Assembly (NCBI GenBank): GCA_026417655.1
Contig: JAOACS010000031.1
Location: forward strand, 124,001 to 188,000
Origin: Syntrophobacterales bacterium
Lineage (GTDB): Bacteria; Desulfobacterota; Syntrophobacteria; Syntrophobacterales; Thermodesulforhabdaceae
Length of the DNA stretch: 64,000 nt
Direction: 5' to 3'
Under the pieces are notes generated by a model, which ran no database searches, was not told where the DNA came from, and saw only the letters and a program-made list of their open reading frames with translations. Of this stretch, positions 1-7,768 are shown in pieces. Made by a program: the position numbers and the translations under genes. Each line of letters begins with the position of its first letter. Positions within the stretch are counted from its first letter, which is position 1.

Positions 1-387
1 GTATGTATTTTCAATCTTTGGCTCTCCTGTTGAAGAAAGCTCTGCTGCCTTCCGTTGGATACCTACTGAGGTAGTTCCACCTACAGATGGAAAAAGCTCT
101 GCCCGATGAACTCCATATAAAGCTCTAGCTCTTTCTACGTTCATGCTTGCTAGTTTGAGATCTCTATTGTTTTGTAGAGCTAACTCTATTAACTTCTGGA
201 GATGCTTGTCAGGAAAAAAATCTTTCCATGTAAGATCCGTAGCTATCGAACCAGAAGGAGTTTTATAAGCTTCCCCTTCCGGCCAGGATGCTGGAATCGG
301 AGCAAAGGGTCTTTCATAATGAGGAGCTAATGTGCAGCTAGTTGTTATGAAAATAGTGAGTATCGTTAAAATAGATTGTAACTTCAT
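1..387 (-). CDS. RND efflux outer-membrane lipoprotein (OprM/TolC-like), N-terminal part
   Basis: Only the first 129 codons lie in the window; the gene runs off the left edge. The protein starts with a short hydrophobic signal ending in a lipobox-like TTSC, followed by TLAPHYERP and a PASWPEG stretch, which is the typical mature N-terminus of NodT/OprM-type outer-membrane channels. Downstream, LQKLIELALQNNRDLKLA matches the first helical outer-membrane-efflux repeat. The start codon overlaps the stop of the pump gene as ATGA, so the two are translationally coupled. Role inferred: trimeric channel completing a tripartite efflux pump with the two genes upstream. The family call is firm; the substrate cannot be told. 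Confidence 0.85.
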   Translation of the reverse strand, partial: MKLQSILTILTIFITTSCTLAPHYERPFAPIPASWPEGEAYKTPSGSIATDLTWKDFFPDKHLQKLIELALQNNRDLKLASMNVERARALYGVHRAELFPSVGGTTSVGIQRKAAELSSTGEPKIENTY

Positions 388-3300
388 AAGTTGCGCCCCT
401 TATCAATCAAAAGAGAAGTTGAACTCTTCGATTTGGCGAAAATTTTTGAAACTATCACAAAAAAGAAGGGAATATAAAATAGATCGATGAATGTAGCAGA
501 AAGCATACCTCCCGTCACAGCAGTTCCTATAGCGTTCATTGAGCCAGCACCAGCTCCCGAAGCGAGAGCGAGGGGAAGAGTTCCAAAAAAGAAAGCCATC
601 GACGTCATAATAACAGGTCTAAACCGTATTCGGACTGCACTAAGGGTTGCCTCCATGAGATTCATCCCTTGAGTCTTCATGGCATGTTGGATGAACTGGA
701 CTATGAGAATAGCATTTTTGGTCGAAAGCCCCAAAGTGGTCAAAAAGCCAATCTGAAAATAGACACCGTTTGGGAGATCCCTTAAATATGTCGCAAGAAG
801 AGCCCCGAAGACCCCTAAGGGAAACATAAGCATATTGACAAAGGGAACAGTCCAGCTCTCAAAAAGTGCTGCAACACAAAGAAATATTACTATTACAGAG
901 AAGGCATAAAGAAGTGGAGCCTGAGTTGTAGACATCCGTTCTTGGTAGGAAAGTCCTGTCCAATCAAAGCCAAACCCCTTTGGAAGCTTCTGTACAAGCT
1001 CTTCCATCGCCTTCATCGCCTCTCCTGTGCTTCTTCCCGGAGCCGGTTCACCCCAGATGTTAATCGATGGGAAGCCATTGTAGCGTTCAAGTCTTGGAGA
1101 ACCATAGGTCCACTCTCCTGTAGCAAAGGCGGAAAAGGGAACCATCTTCCCCTCCCTATTCCTCACGTAAATCCTGTCTAGATCCTTTGGTAACATCCGA
1201 TAGGGTGCGTCAGCTTGAACATAGACCCGTTTTACTCTTCCGGCGTGCACGAAATCGTTTACATAGAACCCCCCAAACATAGCAGAAACAGTCTGATGTA
1301 TGGAAGATATAGGAACCCCTAGGGCACCAGCCTTCTCCCAGTCGATGTTTATTTTATACTGTGGAACGTCATCCATACCGTTGTGACGAACTCGGGAAAG
1401 TCTCGGATCCTGGGCAGCCATAGCAAGAAGTTGACTTCTAGCTTCCATTAAAGCCTCATGTCCTTTACCACCAAAGTCTAAAAGCTCAAAATCAAATCCC
1501 GTCGCATTCCCAAGCTCAATAATAGAGGGAGGAGGAAACACAAATACCATACCCTCTCTAATAGTTGAAAATTCCATCATTGCCCGTCGCACAATCGACC
1601 AAACTTTTAACTCCTTACCGTCCCTTAGATTCCAGTCCTTTAGCTTGATAAAGACTAGGCCATTATTCTGGGCTCTCCCTGCAAAACTGAATCCTGCTAG
1701 GGTCCCACAGGATTCGACGGCCCTATTTTCCTTCGTAAGAAAATAATCCCTTATTCGATCAAGAACACGCTGAGTTTGCTCTAGTGTCGAACCGGAAGGC
1801 ATAATAACCTGGCTAATCAAAATTCCCTGGTCTTCCTCGGGAAGATAGGCTGTAGGAAGTTTCAAAAGAAGCACTCCAACCACTAATACTATAACCACAT
1901 AAATCACCATGTAACGGATAATCTTAGAAAAGGATCCTTCGACAGTTTTTAGGTAAAAATTTCTCCCTCTACGAAACCCACGATCAAACCACCGAAAAAA
2001 GGGTCGAAGGGGTGTAACAACCCTATACGATGGATCACGATTAGAAAGAGGAGGTTTTAAAAAGGTAGCACAAAGAACAGGTGTCAAAATGAGGGCCACA
2101 ATTACTGAAAGAAGCATTGCGGAAATAATTGTTACAGCGAATTGTCGGTAGAGTATACCGGTAGAGCCAGGAAAGAAAGCCATAGGACCAAAAACTGCAG
2201 AAAGAACAAGACCAATTCCCACGAGGGCACTGGTAATCTGTTCCATCGACTTGGCAGTTGCTTCTTTAGGAGAGAGCCCTTCCTCCTCCATAATTCGCTC
2301 AACGTTTTCCACAACCACTATAGCATCATCCACAAGAAGGCCAATGGCGAGAACTGTAGCAAACATTGTGAGCATGTTAATCGAAAACCCCGCAAGAGCT
2401 AGAATGGCAAAGGTTCCCAGAAGCACTACCGGAACGGCAATGGTAGGGATTATTGTCGCCCGTAAGCTTCCGAGAAAAAGCCACATAATGAGAAAGACAA
2501 GGAGCACAGCCTCAAAAAGGGTCTCTAACACCTCCTTTATAGCCACTCTGGTAAAGGGTGTAGTGTCGAAGGGATAGACAATTTTCACACCGGGAGGAAA
2601 GAAGGGTTTCAACTCCTCAAGTTTCTTCTTTATCCGATCGGCAGTCTCCAGAGCATTGGCACCGGCCATGAGTCGTATGCCCATCGCAGCTCCAGGCTTT
2701 CCATTGTAAAAAAACTGAACATCGTAGGATTCAGTCCCAAGCTCTACACGCCCTAGATCCTTTACACGCACAATAGACCCGTCTGAATTTATCCGAACAG
2801 GGATAGAAGCGAATTCACTGGGAGTTCTAAGAAAGTGCTGAACCACAATAGATGCGTTCATACGTTGGCCAGGCATCGCAGGCATACCGCCAAACTGGCC
2901 TGCGGATACCTCAACATTATAACTTTTCAAAGCCCCAATTACATCCTCTACCGTCAAACGATAGCTTATAAGTTTTTCCGGGTCGAGCCAGATCCTCATA
3001 GCGTATTGGGTACCAAAGTTTTGAACTTCCCCAACCCCAGGAATGCGCGCAAGAACCTTCTCTAGATTCGACTGGGCATAGTCTCTTAGGTCATTTCCAT
3101 CCATACTACCGTCTTCTGATATGAGACCAACAATAAGAAGAAAGTTTCTTGTAGCCTTACCAACAGTGACCCCCATCTCTTGAACAACCGGAGGAAGGCT
3201 TGCCATGGCAAGCTGTAGTTTATTCTGCACCTTTGCCCAGGCAAGATCTGGATCGGTTCCAGGGGAAAATGTTAGTTCGATCCTAGAGGTTCCCGAAGAA

Positions 3301-3551
3301 TCACTCGTTGCCGACATGTAGATCATGTTGTCAAGGCCTGTCATCTTCTGCTCAATTATCTGAGTAACAGTGCCTTCTACTGTTTCCGCGGAGGCCCCTG
3401 GATAGGTTGCCATAATGTAAATAGATGGAGGAGCAAGATTCGGATACTGGGAAACAGGCATAAGGTATATTCCAAGAAGCCCCCCAAGCATCATAAGAAT
3501 AGCAATAACCCAAGCAAAGACTGGTCTATCTAAGAAAAATTTGGAAAACAT
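384..3551 (-). CDS. RND multidrug efflux transporter, HAE1 (AcrB) family
   Basis: This inner-membrane proton-driven pump has 1055 residues, the usual size for AcrB/MexB. The start MFSKFFLDRPVFAWV is typical of HAE1 pumps and has a good ribosome site (GGAGAAGGA, 5 nt before ATG at 3551); an in-frame ATG at 3608 would add 19 atypical residues. Visible hallmarks are the large periplasmic loops with the porter GATAT-type segments, the second transmembrane block with LLVDDAIVVVENVERIMEEEG (paired Asp residues of the proton relay), and the C-terminal TM set with GLSTKNAILIVQF. It sits 19 nt after the membrane-fusion gene and overlaps the outer-membrane gene by 4 nt, forming one operon. No local regulator gene is present in the window. 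Confidence 0.95.
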   Translation of the reverse strand: MFSKFFLDRPVFAWVIAILMMLGGLLGIYLMPVSQYPNLAPPSIYIMATYPGASAETVEGTVTQIIEQKMTGLDNMIYMSATSDSSGTSRIELTFSPGTDPDLAWAKVQNKLQLAMASLPPVVQEMGVTVGKATRNFLLIVGLISEDGSMDGNDLRDYAQSNLEKVLARIPGVGEVQNFGTQYAMRIWLDPEKLISYRLTVEDVIGALKSYNVEVSAGQFGGMPAMPGQRMNASIVVQHFLRTPSEFASIPVRINSDGSIVRVKDLGRVELGTESYDVQFFYNGKPGAAMGIRLMAGANALETADRIKKKLEELKPFFPPGVKIVYPFDTTPFTRVAIKEVLETLFEAVLLVFLIMWLFLGSLRATIIPTIAVPVVLLGTFAILALAGFSINMLTMFATVLAIGLLVDDAIVVVENVERIMEEEGLSPKEATAKSMEQITSALVGIGLVLSAVFGPMAFFPGSTGILYRQFAVTIISAMLLSVIVALILTPVLCATFLKPPLSNRDPSYRVVTPLRPFFRWFDRGFRRGRNFYLKTVEGSFSKIIRYMVIYVVIVLVVGVLLLKLPTAYLPEEDQGILISQVIMPSGSTLEQTQRVLDRIRDYFLTKENRAVESCGTLAGFSFAGRAQNNGLVFIKLKDWNLRDGKELKVWSIVRRAMMEFSTIREGMVFVFPPPSIIELGNATGFDFELLDFGGKGHEALMEARSQLLAMAAQDPRLSRVRHNGMDDVPQYKINIDWEKAGALGVPISSIHQTVSAMFGGFYVNDFVHAGRVKRVYVQADAPYRMLPKDLDRIYVRNREGKMVPFSAFATGEWTYGSPRLERYNGFPSINIWGEPAPGRSTGEAMKAMEELVQKLPKGFGFDWTGLSYQERMSTTQAPLLYAFSVIVIFLCVAALFESWTVPFVNMLMFPLGVFGALLATYLRDLPNGVYFQIGFLTTLGLSTKNAILIVQFIQHAMKTQGMNLMEATLSAVRIRFRPVIMTSMAFFFGTLPLALASGAGAGSMNAIGTAVTGGMLSATFIDLFYIPFFFVIVSKIFAKSKSSTSLLIDKGRNL

Positions 3552-3570
3552 TAGTCCTTCTCCCAAGCTT

Positions 3571-4743
3571 CTAATAGGGTGACCTAGCGAAGGGAACCTC
3601 CTTGACAACCATACCTGGTTTAACTTTAGCGATACCTTCCACTATAATGCGGTCTCCTGGAGAAAGTCCCGACGCCACCAACCATTTATCACCTATGGCT
3701 CTCTCTAAAACAATTGGACGCATTTCTACCTTATGTTCCCCATTAACCACCAACACAAAGGGATTATTCTTACGATCCCGCTGAACAGATTGCTGAGGAA
3801 CGAGAATCGCCCGATCGTTGATCCCTTCAAAAATAACTGCTCTAACATACATACCAGGGAGTAAAAGGAAATCTGGATTTGGTACTATAACTCGAACGGT
3901 TACAGAACCGGTTGTTGGATCTACAGTTACGTCGCGAAATTGGAGAAAACCTTCCCGTGGGTATATCGATCCATCTTCTAGAATAATCTTTGTGGGACTA
4001 CCCTTTTGCCCCTTTGGTTTAAAATTGCCACCCTCTAGGCGCTTCTTTAGCTGAAGGAGCTCTGTTGTAGACTGAGTTACATCTACATAGACAGGGTCGA
4101 GCTGATGGATAACAACAAGTGGTGTCTGCTGATAGGCCGTTACAATAGCCCCTTCAGTAACATTAGATTTCCCAATACGACCAGATATGGGAGCGGTAAT
4201 CTTTGTGTATCCTAGATTTATCTCAGCCGATTTAACAGAGGCTTTCCAATACTCGACCTCTGCTAGGGCCTGTTTAAGTGCTGCCGAGGCTTCATCGTAA
4301 TCCTGCTGACTCACGGCCCTCTCGGCAAGAAGATCCCTAAATCTTTCAACTTTCAGTTTTATCGCCGGAATTTGAGCCTCCGCCTTCCCAAGAGCTGCCT
4401 TGGCGTGAGAGAGAGCAGCCTCAAAGGGAGCGGGATCAATCTGATATAGGACCTGGCCTACCTTCACATCCGAACCTTCGTTAAAAAACCGCTTCACTAT
4501 AAGACCACTTACCTGGGGCCTCACTTCCGAAATGCGGAAGGAAGAAACTCTCCCCGGAAGTTCTGTAACAAGTTCCACAGCTTCCATAGAAACAGTTATG
4601 GTTGAGACTTCAGGAGTGAGGAGCTGTTCCTGAGACTGGGTCCTTCTTTCGCAACTTAAAGAAAAAAGAAAAAAAAGAAGAGAAAGAATTGTTAGAAATG
4701 TTTTAGGCCTTCGCATCACAAACAAACGTTCGTTTATATTCAT
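3571..4743 (-). CDS. RND efflux periplasmic adaptor (membrane fusion protein, AcrA/MexA family), lipoprotein
   Basis: The 390-residue adaptor links the inner pump to the outer channel. It begins with a lipoprotein-type signal (hydrophobic stretch LTILSLLFFLFSLSC with Cys about residue 30). The barrel-sandwich hybrid half-motif GLIVKRFFNEGSDVKVGQVLYQID, the helical hairpin (about residues 95-165), and the second lipoyl half with TAPISGRIGKSNVTEGAIV are in order. The C-terminal part with DRIIVEGIAKVKPGMVV is the membrane-proximal domain. ATG at 4743 is chosen because GGGGGAGG lies 9-10 nt upstream; the in-frame ATG at 4716 has no ribosome site. First gene of the efflux operon. An imperfect palindrome over codons 3-8 may be a repressor site. 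Confidence 0.93.
   Translation of the reverse strand: MNINERLFVMRRPKTFLTILSLLFFLFSLSCERRTQSQEQLLTPEVSTITVSMEAVELVTELPGRVSSFRISEVRPQVSGLIVKRFFNEGSDVKVGQVLYQIDPAPFEAALSHAKAALGKAEAQIPAIKLKVERFRDLLAERAVSQQDYDEASAALKQALAEVEYWKASVKSAEINLGYTKITAPISGRIGKSNVTEGAIVTAYQQTPLVVIHQLDPVYVDVTQSTTELLQLKKRLEGGNFKPKGQKGSPTKIILEDGSIYPREGFLQFRDVTVDPTTGSVTVRVIVPNPDFLLLPGMYVRAVIFEGINDRAILVPQQSVQRDRKNNPFVLVVNGEHKVEMRPIVLERAIGDKWLVASGLSPGDRIIVEGIAKVKPGMVVKEVPFARSPY
4722..4737. promoter_or_regulatory. imperfect 16-bp palindrome at start of efflux operon (possible TetR-family operator)
   Basis: AAACAAACGTTCGTTT is symmetric apart from one base pair and is centred on AACGTT. It lies just inside the first codons of the adaptor gene. 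Its size and layout resemble operators of TetR-type efflux repressors. No TetR gene is seen in the window, so this is inference. Confidence 0.35.
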
Positions 4744-4852
4744 AGCCCCATACCTCCCCCTTTCCTTATTTGAGGAAAGTATTTTCTATTTTGGAAATCT
4801 TCCTTTGTCAATGTTAAAGGGGGAGAAAAGGGAGTGAGTGAAGGACCTTAAT

Positions 4853-4928
4853 TGGTGGAGATGACGGGATTCGAACCCGTGACCTCAGCCTTGCGAAGGC
4901 TGCGCTCTCCCACCTGAGCTACATCCCC
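4853..4928 (-). tRNA. tRNA-Ala (anticodon CGC)
   Basis: A 76-nt cloverleaf with encoded CCA. Acceptor GGGGATG pairs with CATCTCC (one G-T). The D arm is GCTC/GAGC. The anticodon arm is CAGCC/GGCTG around TTCGCAA, giving anticodon CGC for GCG codons. The T arm is ACGGG-TTCGAAT-CCCGT. It lies between the efflux operon and the PilZ gene. Confidence 0.97.
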
Positions 4929-4947
4929 TACTAATATTTATTGTTTC

Positions 4948-4974
4948 AGTATAATCCTTTGAAAGATTTGTCAA
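4948..4974 (-). promoter_or_regulatory. promoter of tRNA-Ala
   Basis: On the minus strand a perfect TTGACA (4969-4974) is followed after 15 bp by TATACT (4948-4953), about 20 nt ahead of the tRNA 5' end. The spacer is shorter than ideal, but both boxes match sigma-70 consensus well. Confidence 0.6.
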
Positions 4975-5016
4975 TACGACGTGTTTCAATTTTCCTAACC
5001 ACTTTTTCCCACAAAC

Positions 5017-5496
5017 TCATTGTCTTAGGTAAAAATTAATAATCTTATCGTAGGCTCTATCCTCCACAAATTCAGCTCCAGCAAAATGACCGCTTAGATG
5101 CCTTACAATGGCAACTCTTTCAATTAAGGAATTTTGAATATCGTCCAAGCGAAAATGCACTTCTATCTTGTCCCCTAGCTTAAGATTATCAACAAAGGGC
5201 GAACGGAATCCAAGTCCAGAAAATGATATATTCTCTACAATCATGGGATATAAGCGTTCATCACCAACTATTCTAAAGGTTCCTCTTAGATTAACTGGCT
5301 TTCTATAATGTCTTCTTGCGTCAAACATGACTCTGAAACTATTTCCGCAGGGACATGAAACCAAAATAGGCTTTACCATCATTTTGGAATCTACCTTCGA
5401 TATTTTTTTCGTTCTTCCACAACCGTCACATACAACAATAGCTATCCCTTTTTGATCAACAAATATGCGCTTTATAGTAACCTCTCTAGTCTTCAT
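5017..5496 (-). CDS. zinc-ribbon-like plus PilZ domain protein
   Basis: This is a 159-residue cytosolic protein. Residues 1-60 carry CDGCG and SCPCG, a four-cysteine pattern that could hold one zinc. From about residue 62 a PilZ domain follows: RRHYRK is the c-di-GMP-binding RxxxR element and ENISFSGLGF is the D/NxSxxG element. PilZ proteins are c-di-GMP receptors; the output here is unknown. It is the last gene of the seven-gene minus-strand run, with its start overlapping the cbiC stop by 4 nt (ATGA), so expression is probably coupled to the upstream signalling genes. The pairing of a Cys-rich N-terminus with PilZ is seen directly; zinc binding is inferred. Confidence 0.85.
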   Translation of the reverse strand: MKTREVTIKRIFVDQKGIAIVVCDGCGRTKKISKVDSKMMVKPILVSCPCGNSFRVMFDARRHYRKPVNLRGTFRIVGDERLYPMIVENISFSGLGFRSPFVDNLKLGDKIEVHFRLDDIQNSLIERVAIVRHLSGHFAGAEFVEDRAYDKIINFYLRQ

Positions 5497-6173
5497 AATT
5501 CATCCCGACGAGGGAAAAGTTTATTTCCTGCAATATCTATAATAGCATGTAGGATTGAAATGGCAACGGGGCTTCCTCCCTTTCTACCTTCCACAGTAAT
5601 TGAAGGAACAAAGGACATATTCCGAAGGAGTTCCTTAGATTCGGCGGCCTGTACAAAGCCAACCGGAACACCAATAACAAGGGATGGAAAGGCCTCTTTA
5701 TCTCTCATAATCCTTATGACTTCCATAAGGGCAGTAGGAGCATTACCAATAGCTACCAATGCCCCATTAAGATCCTTCGCCATAAGTCGAAAAGCGGCGG
5801 CAGATCGAGTTATGTTAAGCCTTTCCGCCAATTCTCTACTTTCCGAGTTGGTTACGGGTACCTTTACTTCAATACCAAACCTTTTAAGCCTTGATGGGGA
5901 AAGCCCCACAGCGATCATTCGAGTGTCCACAAAAATAGGTCCTCCCCTTTTAATAACCTCTACTCCAGCTTCTATCGCATTCTGGTGGAAATGTATAAGT
6001 TTTGAAAACTCAAGGTCGCCCGTAGAATGGATAACCCTTCTTACAACCATCCATTGAAGTTCATCGAAATTATGGTCCTTTATTTCACGATCTATGATTT
6101 TAAAACTCTCCTCTTCAATGGAAAGACCCGCAGGAACTATTTCTCGTAACTCCTCGTGCGTATAATTACTCAT
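5493..6173 (-). CDS. cbiC: precorrin-8X / cobalt-precorrin-8 methylmutase
   Basis: The 226-residue enzyme moves a methyl group from C11 to C12 of (cobalt-)precorrin-8 to give (cobyr-)hydrogenobyrinate in cobalamin synthesis. The N-terminal SFKIIDREI, the catalytic-histidine segment VVRRVIHSTGD, FVDTRMIAVGL and the C-terminal GNAPTALMEV and GVPVGFVQAAESKE are classic CbiC/CobH signatures. The length is normal. It sits 19 nt after the methylase gene and overlaps the PilZ start by 4 nt. Only cbiD (52313) is also present here, so the pathway is dispersed. The cobalt (anaerobic) version is inferred from the presence of CbiD. Confidence 0.93.
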   Translation of the reverse strand: MSNYTHEELREIVPAGLSIEEESFKIIDREIKDHNFDELQWMVVRRVIHSTGDLEFSKLIHFHQNAIEAGVEVIKRGGPIFVDTRMIAVGLSPSRLKRFGIEVKVPVTNSESRELAERLNITRSAAAFRLMAKDLNGALVAIGNAPTALMEVIRIMRDKEAFPSLVIGVPVGFVQAAESKELLRNMSFVPSITVEGRKGGSPVAISILHAIIDIAGNKLFPRRDEL

Positions 6174-6192
6174 GATTTTTCCCCTTTACTAT

Positions 6193-6915
6193 CTAAACCT
6201 TGGAGGCTCTGACAAAGTAGGACACACCTCCTAAAAACCTGTGTAGCTGCCTCACCTTAAAGCCGCCCTCTTCTAGAGTCTTTACCATATCTTCGGGCGA
6301 TATGAAATGTTTTACCGAAGTAGGAAGGTAGCTATAGGCCTCTTTATCCCTTGAGATAAGACCTCCCAAGAGAGGAAGAAGTCTTTGGAAGTAAAAAAGA
6401 TACATTGAGCGGAAAAAGGGTGTCGAAGGTATGCTGAATTCAAGAATGAGAATCTCCCCCGACTTTTTCAACACCCGTCGAAACTCTCTTATTATTGGCA
6501 AAAGCTCCTTCGGATCCTCTGCCGCACCAGGCATATTGCGGATACCGTAGGCAATCATAAGAGCATCGGCTACTTCAGATCTAACAGGAAGGTATCGCCC
6601 ATCGCCTAAGACTACCCGGTAATTTTGGTAGCTCCTGCCCTTTATCATTGCTCTCTTCAACATGACCTCAGCAATGTCAATTCCAATTACTTTTACACAG
6701 GGCTTTAATCGAAGAAGAGATAAGGCAAAATCTCCCGTTCCCGTAGCAACATCTATAACAAGAGCCTTTTCAAGGATCTGAAGAGATCTGACTGACCTAT
6801 AACGCCACCAAAGATCCATTCCTGAAGAAAGAAGGTGGTTTAAAAAATCATAAAAGGGAGCAATACGATTAAACATTGCTCCAATGCAATCTGGATCTTT
6901 ATTTAAAGAGGACAT
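6193..6915 (-). CDS. ubiE: demethylmenaquinone / ubiquinone-type C-methyltransferase (UbiE/MenG)
   Basis: This 240-residue SAM-dependent methylase performs the last ring methylation of menaquinone. It shows MFNRIAPFYDFLNHLLSSGMD (UbiE N-terminal signature), SAM motif I VIDVATGTGDFAL, the acidic GIDIAEVML, and the family motif AYGIRNMPGAAEDP ahead of LILEFSIP. The start overlaps the upstream prenyltransferase by 17 nt, giving a two-gene quinone module inside a signalling operon. MenG rather than ubiquinone function is inferred from the anaerobic setting and the MqnP-like neighbour. Confidence 0.9.
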   Translation of the reverse strand: MSSLNKDPDCIGAMFNRIAPFYDFLNHLLSSGMDLWWRYRSVRSLQILEKALVIDVATGTGDFALSLLRLKPCVKVIGIDIAEVMLKRAMIKGRSYQNYRVVLGDGRYLPVRSEVADALMIAYGIRNMPGAAEDPKELLPIIREFRRVLKKSGEILILEFSIPSTPFFRSMYLFYFQRLLPLLGGLISRDKEAYSYLPTSVKHFISPEDMVKTLEEGGFKVRQLHRFLGGVSYFVRASKV

Positions 6916-7768
6916 CTAGCCCAATACCTGCAAAAAGTGCAACCGAAACCATGCTATTTACGTGGAAAAAGGCTATAGGAACCCTTGAAAGATCTTCAGG
7001 TCTTACCATACTATGTTCCCAAAGGAGGAGGAAACCGATTATTACAAGAAAAATCCCATAGACTTTCCCCAAGTTAAAAATAGGGATAAGGCTCAATAAA
7101 GAAATAAAGGTTATCAGGTGAAGAATTGACGATATTACAAGAGCCTTCCTTACCCCAAACCTGGAAGGAAGAGAATAAAGCCCCACCATTCTATCAAAAT
7201 CAATATCCTGACAGGCATATAGGATATCAAAGCCCGATATGTAGGTAAGTAACGCAACCGTAAGAGGAACAATCCGCCAATCCCAACTTCCAGTTACAGC
7301 GATCCAAGCCCCAAGAGGGGCAAGCCCTATGGCAAAGCCGAGATAGAGATGACTCCAGGAGGTAAAACGCTTAGTGTAGGAGTAACTCAAAAGCACGCCG
7401 AGAGTAGGAAAGGAGAGCCAAAAACAAAGAGCTCCAAGCTGGTAAGCGCTTAATATAAATAGGGCTGAAAAAAATATTATGAGAAGAAAGATGGTTCTAG
7501 GAGAAATGGCACCCGTTACGGAAGGTCTAGATAGGGTCCGCGGATTTAAGCGATCGAACCTAAGATCGGCCCACCTATTAAAACCCATTGCAGCTGACCT
7601 CGCACTGACCATAGCCACAAGAATCCAAAAAAAGGTCTTCCACTTGACAGGCGTATTATAAACATGGGCTAGCACCACAGAAGAAAGAGCAAAGGGCATA
7701 GCAAAAATCGTGTGGCTAAATTTTATTAGTTTACCAAAAAGGTAAATTGCCCGTAGTACCGAATCCAT
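6899..7768 (-). CDS. mqnP: UbiA-family prenyltransferase, probably MqnP (futalosine menaquinone route)
   Basis: The 289-residue integral membrane enzyme has about eight to nine hydrophobic segments and the two aspartate-rich sites of UbiA enzymes: NRWADLRFD (about residue 64) and DIDFDRMVG (about residue 190). It attaches the polyprenyl tail to an aromatic ring at the membrane. The N-terminal pattern KLIKFSHTIFAMPFAL is typical of the 4-hydroxybenzoate octaprenyltransferase-like MqnP group found with futalosine pathways. It overlaps the hybrid kinase gene by 1 nt and the ubiE gene by 17 nt. MqnP rather than UbiA is inferred from context; no mqnA-D genes are in the window. Confidence 0.8.
   Translation of the reverse strand: MDSVLRAIYLFGKLIKFSHTIFAMPFALSSVVLAHVYNTPVKWKTFFWILVAMVSARSAAMGFNRWADLRFDRLNPRTLSRPSVTGAISPRTIFLLIIFFSALFILSAYQLGALCFWLSFPTLGVLLSYSYTKRFTSWSHLYLGFAIGLAPLGAWIAVTGSWDWRIVPLTVALLTYISGFDILYACQDIDFDRMVGLYSLPSRFGVRKALVISSILHLITFISLLSLIPIFNLGKVYGIFLVIIGFLLLWEHSMVRPEDLSRVPIAFFHVNSMVSVALFAGIGLDVLFK

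Noticed and set aside
5452-6057. 201-codon plus-strand open frame over cbiC
   Set aside because: It is antisense to a well-conserved CbiC and to PilZ; low-complexity Ser/Ile/Leu-rich product typical of shadow frames.
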